Shown here: positions 44,956 through 54,970 of the stretch, piece after piece
How positions within the stretch are numbered: the first letter of the stretch is position 1
Layout: each line of letters opens with the position of its first letter
From: Lachnospiraceae bacterium
GTDB lineage: Bacteria; Bacillota; Clostridia; Lachnospirales; Lachnospiraceae
Direction: 5' to 3'
Length of the DNA: 64,000 nt
Assembly (NCBI GenBank): GCA_016286035.1
Contig: JAEERY010000013.1
Location: 124,001-188,000 of the forward strand
The notes under the pieces: model-generated
Seen by the model: only the letters and a program-made list of their open reading frames with translations
Databases searched by the model: none
What the model was told of the DNA's origin: nothing
Position numbers and translations under genes: made by a program

Positions 44956-45990
44956 TCACTCTTCTATCTCTACTATGTATCCCATCTTTCCGGTATATCC
45001 GGGAATGAGCTCAAGAACATCGTTCTGAACGTCATTAAGTACCCATTTCTTTTCAGATTTAGAATAGAACATATCTACATACTGTTCGAATGTTCCTGTC
45101 TCCTTATCATAAAAAGTGGGTTCCTTATCCAGCCAGTAATCCAGATCATTGATGCTGTTACCGACAAGGTTGCCGGTCTGATCCGCCCATTTATAAACAG
45201 CAGGATCTTCCTCTCTCCTTGCACCTATCCAGAAGATAGACTTTCCGTAACCACTCTTTTCTATAAAATCAGTCACATAATCGAATTCCTCTTTGGTATT
45301 GATATGCAACAGATATCCGCCCTCAAACATTGAAGCCTCAAAGAGCGCCTCTTTCCATGTCACATCATCTATGACTATCTTATATGTATGTATTCCCTCG
45401 GGATCCTTAACATCACTTCCGGGAATATCGGAATATACCACTATGGGAGTCGGTGTGATCTCCGGCTTTACCTCCTCGGTAACAGCTGCCGCTTCAGGTG
45501 TGGGAGTCTCCACAACCGTCACAGGTTCAGTGACTTCGGGTGTGACATCAGCCTCATCATCATCCGGATCATTTTCGGTCACAACAACCGGTTCATTAAC
45601 ATTCTTCTTAAAAAGTCCAAGGGCTGCGCATACGATACCCGATACCAGCAAAAGAACGGCAAAAACAATAGCTGCAACCTTTAATACAGACACAGGCTTT
45701 TTTTCATCACCGGCAGGCTTATCAACAGTTTCTGTCTCAACGGCCTTTTCCTGTGTCGCAGTGATCTCGGCTGTTTTTTCTTCTTCAGTCACAACAGGTT
45801 TATCCTCTGTTTTTTCCTCTTTGGGCACAACAGTGTCTTCATCTGCCTTCTGCTCTTTTAAAACATCTGCTTTATCATCCGTCGTCGGTTCATCCGGAGG
45901 ATCAAGTCTCTTTCCGCATCCCACGCAAAAAAGAGCATTTTCGTTTTCGATTTTCTTTCCGCAGTTTCTGCAATACAGTTGCCTACTCAT
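44956..45990 (-). CDS. Zinc-ribbon, single-span membrane protein with C-type-lectin-like domain
   Basis: 344 aa from ATG 45990 (GAGGG eight bases before; 45996 also possible). LYCRNCGKKIE and LFCVGCGKR are a cytosolic zinc ribbon. Then an acidic Thr/Glu/Lys linker, one membrane helix (about 104-126), a Pro/Thr/Val/Glu-rich outside linker, and a C-terminal C-type-lectin-like domain (about 205-344): TWKEALFEASMFEGGYLLHIN, FWIGARREEDPAVYKWAD and DYWLDKEP with WVLNDVQND. The fold signature WIGA and W.L are clear. Ligand unknown; probably a surface sensor or wall-binding protein. Confidence 0.85.
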   Translation of the reverse strand: MSRQLYCRNCGKKIENENALFCVGCGKRLDPPDEPTTDDKADVLKEQKADEDTVVPKEEKTEDKPVVTEEEKTAEITATQEKAVETETVDKPAGDEKKPVSVLKVAAIVFAVLLLVSGIVCAALGLFKKNVNEPVVVTENDPDDDEADVTPEVTEPVTVVETPTPEAAAVTEEVKPEITPTPIVVYSDIPGSDVKDPEGIHTYKIVIDDVTWKEALFEASMFEGGYLLHINTKEEFDYVTDFIEKSGYGKSIFWIGARREEDPAVYKWADQTGNLVGNSINDLDYWLDKEPTFYDKETGTFEQYVDMFYSKSEKKWVLNDVQNDVLELIPGYTGKMGYIVEIEE

Positions 45991-46053
45991 GGACATACCC
46001 TCACCATTTTAATATCCCTAATGTTATAATATACTACTTTTGTCAATTAAATG

Positions 46054-46080
46054 CAAAAAAGAGAGTCTTGCGACTCTCTC
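46054..46080 (-). terminator. Terminator after rny
   Basis: Eight-pair stem AGAGAGTC / GACTCTCT with four-base loop, followed by TTTTTT on the minus strand. It lies directly past the rny stop at 46085. Confidence 0.9.
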
Positions 46081-46084
46081 TTTC

Positions 46085-47632
46085 TTACTTTGCATAATCC
46101 GTTACACGACTCTCTCGTATAACATTAACTTTTATCTGACCGGGATACTGAAGCTCTGCTTCGATCTGCTTTGATATATCTCTTGCAAGCAATACCATGT
46201 CAGAATCGGTAATCTGTTCCGGAACTACCATAACACGAATCTCACGACCGGCCTGGATAGCAAATGATTTGTCTACACCTTTGAAATTGTTAGCTATATC
46301 TTCTAATTGACGAAGTCTTGTTGTATAAGTCTCGAGAGTCTCTCTTCTCGCACCCGGTCTGGCCGCACTTATAGCATCGGCAGCCTGCACGATACAAGCT
46401 ATCAGACTCTGAGGTTCAACATCACCGTGATGAGCCTCTACAGCATTGATAACAAGAGATGATTCCTTATATTTCTTACACAGATCGGTTCCGAGCTGTA
46501 CATGTGATCCTTCCATCTCATGATCGACAGCCTTACCGATATCATGCAATAATCCGGCTCTCTTGGCCATACGCACATCCAGTCCCATCTCACTTGCAAG
46601 CAGTCCTGACAACTGAGCAACTTCGATAGAATGCTTGAGTGCATTCTGACCATAACTTGTTCTGAACTTCATCTTACCGAGAAGTTTGATCAGTTCGGGA
46701 TGGATACCATGTACTCCGACTTCAAGTACAGCAGCTTCACCTTCCTCTTTGATCATGACCTCAACTTCACGCTGGGCCTTTTCAACCATCTCTTCGATCC
46801 TGGCCGGATGGATACGACCGTCTACAATAAGTTTTTCAAGGGCTATACGAGCGACCTCTCTCCTTATCGGATCAAAACCTGATAAGATAACTGCTTCAGG
46901 TGTATCGTCGATTATAAGATCAACACCTGTAAGTGTCTCGATAGTTCTGATATTTCTACCTTCTCTACCGATTATCCTTCCCTTCATCTCATCGTTAGGA
47001 AGCTGAACAACCGAAATGGTGGTCTCTGAAACATGATCTGCCGCACAACGCTGTATAGCATTGACAACATACTCTTTTGCTTTCTTATCAGCTTCTTCTT
47101 TAGCACGACTTTCCATCTCTTTTATCATGACGGCTGTCTCGTGCTTGACATCTTCTTCAACAATTTTCAGTAGATAATCTTTTGCCTGGTCGGAGGTCAA
47201 ACCTGAGATTCTTTCCAGTTCCTGCACGCGTTCTTCATTAAGCTTGGAAATAACTTCTTTCTGTTTGTTAAGGCTTTCTTCCTTAGCATTCAGAGAAGCT
47301 TCCTTTTTCTCAATGGCTTCGGTCTTGCGATCGATGTTTTCTTCCTTCTGCTGGATACGACGTTCGTTGCGCTGGATCTCATTACGGCGATCTTTGATCT
47401 CTTTATCAAGCTCATTCTTAGCTTTGATAGATTCTTCCTTGATCTCCAGTAAGCCTTCACGCTTCTTCGTCTCTGCAGCGACTAAAGCTTCATCAATGAT
47501 TGCTCTTGCCTTTTCCTCAGCATTGCTGATCTTTGAATTGGCGTTATTTTTCTGATAATTAGTTGTTATCAGATAAGTAACAGGAGCAACGATCACAAGA
47601 GTGGCCAAGACAGCTAATATATAATATAGCAT
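46085..47632 (-). CDS. rny: Ribonuclease Y
   Basis: 515 aa. An N-terminal membrane helix ([21 protein letters not shown]), a long coiled coil of Lys/Glu/Arg (about 30-200), a KH domain ([21 protein letters not shown]), and an HD domain with [13 protein letters not shown] and [10 protein letters not shown] holding the metal-binding His and Asp. Rny is the main endoribonuclease that starts mRNA decay in Firmicutes. Promoter TTGACA-17-TAGAAT lies just upstream at 47721-47749. The ribosome site AGGAGG is part of a small palindrome. It ends at a strong terminator, so it is a single transcript. Confidence 0.96.
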   Translation of the reverse strand: MLYYILAVLATLVIVAPVTYLITTNYQKNNANSKISNAEEKARAIIDEALVAAETKKREGLLEIKEESIKAKNELDKEIKDRRNEIQRNERRIQQKEENIDRKTEAIEKKEASLNAKEESLNKQKEVISKLNEERVQELERISGLTSDQAKDYLLKIVEEDVKHETAVMIKEMESRAKEEADKKAKEYVVNAIQRCAADHVSETTISVVQLPNDEMKGRIIGREGRNIRTIETLTGVDLIIDDTPEAVILSGFDPIRREVARIALEKLIVDGRIHPARIEEMVEKAQREVEVMIKEEGEAAVLEVGVHGIHPELIKLLGKMKFRTSYGQNALKHSIEVAQLSGLLASEMGLDVRMAKRAGLLHDIGKAVDHEMEGSHVQLGTDLCKKYKESSLVINAVEAHHGDVEPQSLIACIVQAADAISAARPGARRETLETYTTRLRQLEDIANNFKGVDKSFAIQAGREIRVMVVPEQITDSDMVLLARDISKQIEAELQYPGQIKVNVIRESRVTDYAK

Positions 47633-47639
47633 GTCAGGA

Positions 47640-47652
47640 GCACCTCCTATTC
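47640..47652 (-). promoter_or_regulatory. Palindrome around the rny ribosome site
   Basis: Minus-strand AGGAGGTGCTCCT, five pairs around a GTG loop, covers the Shine-Dalgarno sequence just before ATG 47632. If formed it would hide the ribosome site. It may be chance. Confidence 0.4.
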
Positions 47653-47720
47653 ATATTTAATTTTATGTATCATCACCAAAAGGTTGATTAAACCTACTTT
47701 TAGCAATCTACAACAAATCA

Positions 47721-47749
47721 ATTCTATATGATACGCCAACTTATGTCAA
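47721..47749 (-). promoter_or_regulatory. Sigma-A promoter of rny
   Basis: TTGACA (47744-47749) and TAGAAT (47721-47726) on the minus strand, 17 bases apart, placed right after the recX stop. Confidence 0.8.
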
Positions 47750-47750
47750 G

Positions 47751-48365
47751 TTAAAAAATCTCCCTGATGACCTTCGAAACAGTATCCGAAGAAAAACCTT
47801 TTGAGTATAAAAATCTGAGTGCTGAAGCGGTCTCTTTGCGGTCTGCCGTCTCAGGATCATAACCCCTTTTTTTAAGCAGTTTTCTAGCCAGTTTCTCCTC
47901 ATCCTCCAGCTCGCCGGTTTCTTTTAATCTCTCAGTTTCTTCACGTATAATATTCTTATCAACACCTTTAAGCATGAGGTCGTTCATAATACGCTTTAAA
48001 CTTTTTTTGCCGCTGTAAGTCTCTATATACTGCACGGCATACGCATGATCATCTATATATCTGAAACCTTTAAGATAATCTATGGTCATGTCTATGACAT
48101 CCTGAGGATACAGGCCCTCCAAAAGCTTCTCTCTGAGATCCCGTTCCGTATATGGTCTCTTTTCAAGAAGATGGATGGCTCTTGATCTGGCTCTTGCAGG
48201 TATGATCTGTTCAACTATCCTGTCGTATGTTTCCTTGCTTATCTCTTCGCCCTGTTTGACCTTTAATTGACGAAGTTCGCCTTTGTATAAAACAAACGCG
48301 AACTCTTCATCAATAAAAATCTTATATTTGGCCTTTGAGAATTCCGAAATATCAGTTATCCTCAT
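47751..48365 (-). CDS. recX: Regulatory protein RecX
   Basis: 204 aa from ATG 48365, which overlaps the recA stop by 14 bases; longer readings in this frame lie inside recA. The sequence is made of three-helix repeats, with [17 protein letters not shown] and [19 protein letters not shown], then [20 protein letters not shown] and ARKLLKKRG, matching RecX. It binds RecA filaments and limits or tunes them. GAGGAG lies just two bases before ATG, tighter than usual, which may lower its output relative to recA. Confidence 0.92.
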   Translation of the reverse strand: MRITDISEFSKAKYKIFIDEEFAFVLYKGELRQLKVKQGEEISKETYDRIVEQIIPARARSRAIHLLEKRPYTERDLREKLLEGLYPQDVIDMTIDYLKGFRYIDDHAYAVQYIETYSGKKSLKRIMNDLMLKGVDKNIIREETERLKETGELEDEEKLARKLLKKRGYDPETADRKETASALRFLYSKGFSSDTVSKVIREIF

Positions 48366-49374
48366 TCTCCTCACCGTTCTTTTCAAAATCATAATAAGCG
48401 CGCACCTTATCCTCGATCTCCTGACAGATATCGGGATGTTCCTCAAGGTAGATCTTGGTGTTCTCTCTGCCCTGACCGATCTTGTTGCCCTCGTATGCGT
48501 ACCATGCACCGCTCTTGTTGATGATATCAATGTTTGATGCAAGATCGACTATATCACCGACCTTAGATATGCCCTTACCAAACATTATATCAAACTCAGC
48601 CTCTTTAAACGGAGGCGCGATCTTATTCTTAACGACCTTGACTCTTGTTCTGTTACCGATGACCTCTCCGCCTGATTTAAGAGATTCTATCCTTCTTACA
48701 TCAAGTCTTACGGAAGAATAGAACTTAAGCGCTCTACCACCTGTTGTTGTCTCCGGATTACCGAACATTATGCCTACCTTCTCACGAAGCTGGTTGATGA
48801 ATATGACCGTACAGTTTGATTTACTTATGACTGCAGTGAGTTTTCTTAATGCCTGAGACATGAGTCTTGCCTGAAGGCCCACATGGGAATCGCCCATATC
48901 ACCGTCTATCTCCGCCTTGGGAACAAGTGCTGCAACAGAGTCTACTACAACTATATCAACAGCACCCGAACGGACCATTGTCTCTGTGATCTCAAGAGCC
49001 TGCTCACCGTTGTCGGGCTGTGATATATAAAGATTGTCTATATCCACACCGATATTCTCTGCGTATGTGGGATCAAGCGCATGCTCCGCATCTATGAATC
49101 CTGCTATACCGCCGCGCTTTTGAACTTCAGCGATCATATGCAGTGTTACGGTTGTCTTACCTGAAGATTCCGGTCCATATATCTCAATAATACGTCCTTT
49201 GGGTATGCCGCCGAGTCCGAGCGCGATATCAAGACTCAAAGAACCGGTCGGGATCGTCTCAACGTTCATCTGTGATGCAGGATCACCGAGTTTCATGATG
49301 GCACCCTTACCGTACTGTTTCTCAATATGTGCTATGGCTGCATCCAATGCTTTTAATTTTTCTTCTCTTTCCAT
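48352..49374 (-). CDS. recA: Recombinase RecA
   Basis: 340 aa. Walker [10 protein letters not shown] (about 68-76), VDSVAALVP with Walker B Asp, [27 protein letters not shown] loops L1/L2 for DNA binding, and the start [26 protein letters not shown] are all canonical. RecA pairs strands in homologous recombination and triggers LexA self-cleavage. The transcript starts at TTGACA-17-TAATAT (49438-49466), carrying two LexA boxes. recX follows with overlapping reading frame. Confidence 0.98.
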   Translation of the reverse strand: MEREEKLKALDAAIAHIEKQYGKGAIMKLGDPASQMNVETIPTGSLSLDIALGLGGIPKGRIIEIYGPESSGKTTVTLHMIAEVQKRGGIAGFIDAEHALDPTYAENIGVDIDNLYISQPDNGEQALEITETMVRSGAVDIVVVDSVAALVPKAEIDGDMGDSHVGLQARLMSQALRKLTAVISKSNCTVIFINQLREKVGIMFGNPETTTGGRALKFYSSVRLDVRRIESLKSGGEVIGNRTRVKVVKNKIAPPFKEAEFDIMFGKGISKVGDIVDLASNIDIINKSGAWYAYEGNKIGQGRENTKIYLEEHPDICQEIEDKVRAYYDFEKNGEENEDN

Positions 49375-49417
49375 TATGTGTCTCCTTTATATCAGTCTAT
49401 AAAAAACACGACATTTT

Positions 49418-49429
49418 GAACGTATGTTC
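49418..49429. promoter_or_regulatory. LexA box in the recA leader
   Basis: GAACGTATGTTC on plus, GAACATACGTTC on minus: an exact GAACN4GTTC site, about eight bases downstream of the -10 hexamer, near the expected transcription start. Confidence 0.85.
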
Positions 49430-49437
49430 TGTAAAAT

Positions 49438-49466
49438 ATATTAAAACATATGTTCGTATTTGTCAA
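49438..49466 (-). promoter_or_regulatory. Sigma-A promoter of recA
   Basis: TTGACA (49461-49466), 17-base spacer and TAATAT (49438-49443) on the minus strand. The spacer contains a LexA box. Confidence 0.9.
49443..49456. promoter_or_regulatory. LexA box in the recA promoter spacer
   Basis: Minus strand CGAACATATGTTTT: near-perfect CGAACN4GTTC site with a ten-base AACATATGTT core palindrome, sitting between the -35 and -10 elements. Confidence 0.85.
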
Positions 49467-49533
49467 CACGTAGTTTACATCTATAAATATATTTCTTTAT
49501 CTGTCCGTTTTATTACCCTTTTGAAATAAATTT

Positions 49534-49566
49534 ATTCGCATGAACACTCAAAATGCCCATGCGAAT
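49534..49566 (-). terminator. Terminator-like hairpin after cinA
   Basis: Nine-pair perfect stem ATTCGCATG / CATGCGAAT with a 15-base loop, 14 bases past the cinA stop. On the minus strand it is followed by AAATTTATTT, not a pure T-tract, so it may be a weak terminator. Confidence 0.55.
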
Positions 49567-49579
49567 ATTTCAAGTACAT

Positions 49580-50845
49580 TTATTCTTTTCCAAATGTGTT
49601 CTCACTGACATACTCTAGGAGACATTCTCTTAAGAGTATGAGCGCATTTGCGACCGCACTCTCTCTTACCTTTGCTCTGTTTCCGTTAAGATTGAGTTCT
49701 CTTATAACCTTTACGCCTCCGGCTATGCAGCACACATATACGAGTCCGACAGGTTTTTCCTTTGTTCCTCCGTCAGGTCCCGCAATGCCGGTTGTTGAAA
49801 TGACAACGTCTGCTTTGGTGAAATCCTTAAGACCGACAGCCATCTCTTCGGCGACCTGTCTGCTGACTGCTCCGTATTTTTCAAGAGAAGACTTCTTTAC
49901 ATTCACAAGCTTGCGTTTTGCTTTGTTCGAATATGTTATAAATCCCGTCTTGAATACCTCTGAAATTCCCGGAACATTTATAAGCCTTCCCGCCAAAAGC
50001 CCTCCGGTACACGATTCAACAGTCGAGATGGTAAGATTGTTTGCCAAAAGAAGCTCAGCTATAGCCATCTCTAAAGTAACCGAATCATCAGTGGTATATA
50101 TGGTCGTTCCGAATCTGTTCTTTAATTCTTTTACAACGGGTTTTAACAGCTTCTTGGCCTGTGTCTCGTCATCAGCTTTTGCGGTTACTCGAAGATGAAC
50201 TTCCGCCGTCTTCGCATAGGTTGCTATGGTAGGATTGGTCTGTGCGTTGATCATATCCTCGATCATCTCTTCAACCCTGCTCTCACCTATACCGCAGATC
50301 TTAACCGTCTTTGACAATATGATACCGGGGAGCATGTTTGTGATATAAGGCACAACCTGATCCAGAAACATCGGTTTTAATTCGTTGGGAGGACCGGGAA
50401 GAAGGATAACCCTCTTTTCACCGTATTCGATGATAACACCTGGAGCCGTTCCGTTAGGGTTGTGAAGCACAACGGAATCATCGGGTATCATGGCCTGTTT
50501 CCAGTTATTGTCCGGTATGACCTTGCCCTTTTTTGCAAAATAATCCTCAATATGCTTCTTTGCTTCCTCATCGAGGTGAAGTTCCTTTTCGCATACTTTG
50601 GCTGCGATCTCTTTTGTAAGATCATCCTGTGTGGGACCAAGGCCGCCGCCAAGGATGACTATATCCGATCTGCCAAGTGCAGTCTTTAATGTCTCGGCAA
50701 GCCTTTCAGCGTTGTCTCCCACAACTGTCTGGTAATAGCACGACAAGCCAAGCTTTGCGCACTCACATGATAAGAATGCCGCATTGGTATTAACGATGTT
50801 CCCTAAGAGTATCTCCGTTCCGACGGATATCAATTCTACTGTCAT
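49580..50845 (-). CDS. cinA: CinA, nicotinamide-nucleotide amidohydrolase / competence-damage protein
   Basis: 421 aa in two parts. Residues 1-170: MoaB/MogA-like domain (VELISVGTEILLGNIVNTNAAFLS, DIVILGGGLGPTQDDLTKEI, LPGPPNELKPMF). The C-terminal 155: CinA amidase domain with STVESCTGGLLAGRL, FITYSNKAKRKLVNV and STTGIAGPDGGTKEKPVGLVYV. It deamidates NMN and hydrolyses ADP-ribose in pyridine nucleotide recycling. GGAGTG precedes ATG 50845. The usual cinA-recA order is kept, with a terminator and a new promoter between them. Confidence 0.95.
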   Translation of the reverse strand: MTVELISVGTEILLGNIVNTNAAFLSCECAKLGLSCYYQTVVGDNAERLAETLKTALGRSDIVILGGGLGPTQDDLTKEIAAKVCEKELHLDEEAKKHIEDYFAKKGKVIPDNNWKQAMIPDDSVVLHNPNGTAPGVIIEYGEKRVILLPGPPNELKPMFLDQVVPYITNMLPGIILSKTVKICGIGESRVEEMIEDMINAQTNPTIATYAKTAEVHLRVTAKADDETQAKKLLKPVVKELKNRFGTTIYTTDDSVTLEMAIAELLLANNLTISTVESCTGGLLAGRLINVPGISEVFKTGFITYSNKAKRKLVNVKKSSLEKYGAVSRQVAEEMAVGLKDFTKADVVISTTGIAGPDGGTKEKPVGLVYVCCIAGGVKVIRELNLNGNRAKVRESAVANALILLRECLLEYVSENTFGKE

Positions 50846-50862
50846 TTTTCACTCCATACGTC

Positions 50863-53010
50863 TCAGACCACCACATGACTCATACTGTCACTTAACGATG
50901 TAACCTTATCGTTTAGCGTATCAGCCTCAGCAGCAAGTGCTACCGCTGTATCAAGCTGTGATGATATCGAATCCGTTACACTCCTTGTTACCGCCGCAGT
51001 CTCTTCCGAAACAGCTGCGATGTTCGTGATAGAACTCAGTATCATCTCTTTTTCCTTGACCATGGCTGTCATGTTCTCTGCAATAAGGTTAAGTCCGTCA
51101 ACCATATCCTCTACACAGGCTGTGATATCTGCGAATACTTCCGTGGTATTCTCAAGCGCCTCACCCTGCTCGCTGATATAGGACGTCGTTCTGTTGGCAG
51201 AACTTGTAGCCTTTTCACTGGCGATCCTGATGTCTCCCAATATGCTGTCTATCTGAGCAGATGCTTTCATTGATTCATCTGCAAGTTTTCTTATCTCTTC
51301 GGCAACGACCGCAAATCCCTTGCCTGCTTCTCCGGCTCTTGCTGCTTCTATTGAAGCATTGAGCGACAGGAGGTTTGTCTGATCAGCTATCTCATTGATC
51401 ACTTCAACGAAATTGCTGATGACATCAGTCTGTCTGATAACTTCCTGTATCTCTACGACAAGCTGCTGAACCAGTTCAGTGGTCAGTGCCGTCTTCTCAT
51501 TAAGTGACGATATCGTTGTCTTGCCATGATGTGTTGAATCAAGCGTCTTGTTTACCGTCTTCTCGATCTGGTCTGTACTGTTAACAACGCTTTCAACCTT
51601 ATCGGAGAATCCAGCCATCTCATTTGCACATACATCGGCATCTTTTGCCTGAGACTCGCTTCCTTCAGCAAGCTGATCGAGCTCAGAGCATATATTCTTC
51701 ATGATATCTCTCATGCTGTCGCTGGATTCATAAACCTTGTTTGCGGAATCCGTAACGTCACTTCCGAATCCTCTGACATTCTTCATGAGACCGTTTATAC
51801 CTTCTATGGTCTCATTGAGAGTATCCGTAAGAAATCTCATCTCATCTTTTCTCTTGGTGTTAAACTTTCTTGTAAAGTCACCCTTTGCAACCTTATCGAG
51901 ATTGTTGCAGACATTGCTGAGAGTCATGCTTATGCCTCTTGCAAGTGCCATACCTATTCCAAGAGCTACGATTATACCGATTATAACCATTATAATGGTG
52001 ACATTTCTTATACCGGACATTTCCGCGGTGACATTGTCAACAGGTATCAGTGCACAGAGTGAAAGACCTGTACTGTCTATGGGCGTGAAGTAGAAATAAT
52101 AGTCTCTGCCATCAAAAGCAACTGTATTTCCCGATATCTTCTGACCTGCCTGAACTGCCTGCACATAGAAATCCTTGTCGCGGAAGAATCGACTTCCCTC
52201 TTCCATGAACTCAAATACATCCTGGCCGTCCACTACCTTCTGGACCATGCTCAGTTCATTCTTATCCATAACGATACCGGCATAGCTGCCGTCACCGAAA
52301 TTCAGTGTCTCAAGCGTCTGCATGAGATTCTGCTTGTCCATATCGATGATAACGACACCGTCGTTATACATGAACAGCTGAACATACGAGAACACGTATG
52401 AATCGGGATCACCGAACCATACCTCATCCACAAAAGGATGCTTTCCGAGCCAGCCGTTCCTGACGCCTGTCGAATCATAATCTTTTAAGATGTCGGAATC
52501 CTCATGATCCCAGTATTCCTTGAATCTTCCATGCTCGGATTCTCTTATCTGGGTTTCCGATCTGTTATTGTTCATGACTGCTCTGCCGTTCTCACCGATG
52601 ATGTAGCAGTCCGAAACATAATCCGTAGACTTTACGTAATTACTAAGATCATTGTAAAGAGAATTATATGTCTCATCCTTTTCCTTGCTGATCTTCTTGT
52701 AAAGCACCTTGTAATACTTTGTCAGCTTCTCGTTTCCGTTAAGTGTCTGAGCCTTGTTCTCCATGCTCGCGCAGATCATTGACATGTAGTTTTCCGTAGC
52801 GGCCATTGCACTCTCTACACTTGCGGAATACTTTTCAACGATAACCTTTGAAGCCGTATTATACGAAAAAAATCCCAACAGGATGATGAGAATGACAGGA
52901 ACACAATATGCTGCGAGCAGCTGTACTCCAATCCTGCCGTACTTTTTTGAACCAGTCCTTACCTTCACATCCTTTGAGACTTTTACCTTGCCTTTTTTTT
53001 GTAATCCCAT
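50863..53010 (-). CDS. Methyl-accepting chemotaxis protein (Cache-type sensor)
   Basis: 715 aa from ATG 53010 (GAGG six bases before). A basic N-tail, TM1 (about 32-55), a large extracellular dCache-like region (55-335), TM2 (about 338-360), HAMP (360-410), and a methyl-accepting domain with the hairpin tip [20 protein letters not shown] and [18 protein letters not shown]. It transmits ligand binding to CheA/CheW. No C-terminal CheR-binding pentapeptide is present (end SDSMSHVVV). It lies between pgsA and cinA, an insertion in an otherwise conserved order. Confidence 0.93.
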   Translation of the reverse strand: MGLQKKGKVKVSKDVKVRTGSKKYGRIGVQLLAAYCVPVILIILLGFFSYNTASKVIVEKYSASVESAMAATENYMSMICASMENKAQTLNGNEKLTKYYKVLYKKISKEKDETYNSLYNDLSNYVKSTDYVSDCYIIGENGRAVMNNNRSETQIRESEHGRFKEYWDHEDSDILKDYDSTGVRNGWLGKHPFVDEVWFGDPDSYVFSYVQLFMYNDGVVIIDMDKQNLMQTLETLNFGDGSYAGIVMDKNELSMVQKVVDGQDVFEFMEEGSRFFRDKDFYVQAVQAGQKISGNTVAFDGRDYYFYFTPIDSTGLSLCALIPVDNVTAEMSGIRNVTIIMVIIGIIVALGIGMALARGISMTLSNVCNNLDKVAKGDFTRKFNTKRKDEMRFLTDTLNETIEGINGLMKNVRGFGSDVTDSANKVYESSDSMRDIMKNICSELDQLAEGSESQAKDADVCANEMAGFSDKVESVVNSTDQIEKTVNKTLDSTHHGKTTISSLNEKTALTTELVQQLVVEIQEVIRQTDVISNFVEVINEIADQTNLLSLNASIEAARAGEAGKGFAVVAEEIRKLADESMKASAQIDSILGDIRIASEKATSSANRTTSYISEQGEALENTTEVFADITACVEDMVDGLNLIAENMTAMVKEKEMILSSITNIAAVSEETAAVTRSVTDSISSQLDTAVALAAEADTLNDKVTSLSDSMSHVVV

Positions 53011-53043
53011 ACGTAACCTCACTTTGCTAAATCCCTTTAGATT

Positions 53044-53592
53044 CTATATTTTATTGTCCTCCCTCATAACTTCTTTATTCTTCATTATATAGTCTATCAG
53101 TGAAATGATAGTCAGTGCAACCGAAACATACAAAGCTATGATACCGAGTATCTTAAACAATATGAAATCGATATCCGCTATGAGTATTCCGATCATGATC
53201 ATCTGGCTGACGGTTTTTGACTTACCCCACATACTGGCTGCGATAACAACGCCGTTATCAGATGCAACGAGCCTGAATCCGGATATGATAAACTCTCTGC
53301 CCATAATAATGAGCACTGCCCATGCAGGTATACGTCCCATGTTCAAAAGACATATAAGAGCCGAACATACTAAAAGCTTATCAGCCAGCGGATCCATGAA
53401 CTTTCCGAAATTGGTGACAAGATTGTATTTTCTTGCTATCTTGCCATCAAGCAGGTCCGTTACGGATGCCAATATGAATATAAAAAGTGCGATCCAGTCA
53501 CTTAAGATACCGCAGCATCCCGTCAGCATTATTATAACGAACGGGATGATAAGCACTGTTCTGAGGATCGTAAGTTTATTAGGTAGATTCAT
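53044..53592 (-). CDS. pgsA: CDP-diacylglycerol-glycerol-3-phosphate 3-phosphatidyltransferase
   Basis: 182 aa. The CDP-alcohol phosphotransferase motif D-G-x2-A-R-x8-G-x3-D-x3-D is seen in DLLDGKIARKYNLVTNFGKFMDPLADK (residue positions about 43-70). Four to five membrane helices. It makes phosphatidylglycerol-phosphate, the first step to PG and cardiolipin. GGAGTG lies before ATG 53592. It follows rimO by 36 bases. Confidence 0.95.
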   Translation of the reverse strand: MNLPNKLTILRTVLIIPFVIIMLTGCCGILSDWIALFIFILASVTDLLDGKIARKYNLVTNFGKFMDPLADKLLVCSALICLLNMGRIPAWAVLIIMGREFIISGFRLVASDNGVVIAASMWGKSKTVSQMIMIGILIADIDFILFKILGIIALYVSVALTIISLIDYIMKNKEVMREDNKI

Positions 53593-53628
53593 ACGTCACT
53601 CCAATAGATGTCATCTATAAATATAATA

Positions 53629-54960
53629 CTACTTGATAACCTCTCCCACAAGGTCATATTGTTTCGAAGATATAACTTTTACTTTAATAAAGTCGCCGCT
53701 CATAAGTTCACGATCGCATTCAACAAAGACTTCTCCGTCGACTCCGGGCGCATCCCTGTATGTCCTTCCGACATATACATTGTCTTCAACAAGACGTCCC
53801 TCTATCATGACATCCACAATGCTTCCTGACATGGACTCGTTTTTCTCGAATGTAATCTTCTGCTGAAGCTTCATTACGCGGTCTCTTCTGCGTCTTTTTA
53901 TTATCTCTGGAAGCTGACCTTTCATATCCGCAGCTTTTGTCCCCTCCTCGCGTGAATAGGTGAACACACCTAATCTGTCAAAGCCGATCTCTTCAACAAA
54001 TTCGAGCATCTGCTTATGATCTGATGAGGTCTCGCCGGGGAATCCCGTTATCATGGTCGTCCTTAATGCTATATCCGGAATTTCCTCTCTCAGTTTGGCT
54101 ATCCTTTCCGTGATCTCTGCCCTGGTGGTCTTTCTTGCCATGCTCTTTAAGACTCTGTCTGACGCATGCTGTATCGGGATATCCAGGTAATGACATACCT
54201 TGGGTTCATTTTTAATGGTATCTATAAGCTCGTCTGTGATCTCTTCCGGATAACAGTACAAGAGTCTTATCCATCTGATACCGTCGATCTGAGAAAGCCT
54301 GTTAAGCAGTTTGGGCAGTGTTTTTTCGCCGTAGATGTCAACACCGTAAAGTGTTGTCTCCTGCGCAACGAGTATAAGTTCCTTTACACCTCTGTCAGCC
54401 AGTCTTTTTGCCTCATCAAGCAGTGTCTCCATCGGTATGGAACGGTAATTGCCCCTGACATAGGGTATAACGCAGTAAGTACATCTTTTATTGCAGCCTT
54501 CAGCTATCTTAAGATATGCAAAATGACCTCCCGTTGTTAACAGTCTGTCATATCCGCACAGTGCCGGTGACTGTATGTCCTTAATGATATCAATAGCTTT
54601 TTCGTTTCTCTTTAAAATGGTATCAAGACAGTCTGCTATCTCATCCCAGCCGCTTATACCTAAGATCGCATCTACCTGCGGTATCTCTTTATGGATATCC
54701 TCGGTATATCTCTGTCCCAGACATCCGGTTACCACAACGGCTTTTAATCTGCCTTTTTCCTTAAGATCGACCATCTGGAGTATGTTATCTATCGATTCCT
54801 GCTTTGCATCACCTATAAAACAGCATGTATTTATGACTGCGGCATCGGCATCCTCATCGCTGTCGGTTATCTCATAACCCCTGCTTGAGAGTATGCCTAA
54901 CATCATCTCGCTGTCTACGGTATTCTTATCACACCCCAGTGATATAAAAAGTATCTTCAT
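53629..54960 (-). CDS. rimO: Ribosomal protein S12 methylthiotransferase RimO
   Basis: 443 aa. N-terminal domain with three conserved Cys (LGCDKNTVDSE, NTCCFIGDAKQES, VTGCLGQRY), radical SAM cluster CNKRCTYC, and a C-terminal TRAM domain (about 375-443). FISLGCDKN start and FAYLKIAEGCNKRCTYCVIP are diagnostic for RimO rather than MiaB. It adds a methylthio group to Asp of ribosomal protein S12. GGCGGG lies just before ATG 54960. A terminator separates it from rpoZ, so it has its own promoter. Confidence 0.96.
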   Translation of the reverse strand: MKILFISLGCDKNTVDSEMMLGILSSRGYEITDSDEDADAAVINTCCFIGDAKQESIDNILQMVDLKEKGRLKAVVVTGCLGQRYTEDIHKEIPQVDAILGISGWDEIADCLDTILKRNEKAIDIIKDIQSPALCGYDRLLTTGGHFAYLKIAEGCNKRCTYCVIPYVRGNYRSIPMETLLDEAKRLADRGVKELILVAQETTLYGVDIYGEKTLPKLLNRLSQIDGIRWIRLLYCYPEEITDELIDTIKNEPKVCHYLDIPIQHASDRVLKSMARKTTRAEITERIAKLREEIPDIALRTTMITGFPGETSSDHKQMLEFVEEIGFDRLGVFTYSREEGTKAADMKGQLPEIIKRRRRDRVMKLQQKITFEKNESMSGSIVDVMIEGRLVEDNVYVGRTYRDAPGVDGEVFVECDRELMSGDFIKVKVISSKQYDLVGEVIK

Positions 54961-54970
54961 AATCCCGCCT

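Noticed and set aside
45293-46012. A 239-codon open frame on plus, opposite the zinc-ribbon/lectin gene
   Set aside because: It is a Ser/Thr/Val-rich mirror of the Thr/Glu/Val linker codons on the minus strand, has no ribosome site or domain pattern, and the minus-strand gene has clear domains.
45997-46053. Promoter for the zinc-ribbon/lectin gene at TTGACA near 46040
   Set aside because: TTGACA is present but the TATA-like sequence lies only 12-14 bases from it, too short for a standard sigma-A promoter.
47980-48542. Longer 263-aa version of RecX
   Set aside because: The extra 59 residues are the recA 3' end in another frame, rich in Arg, Ser and Thr, and lack RecX similarity.
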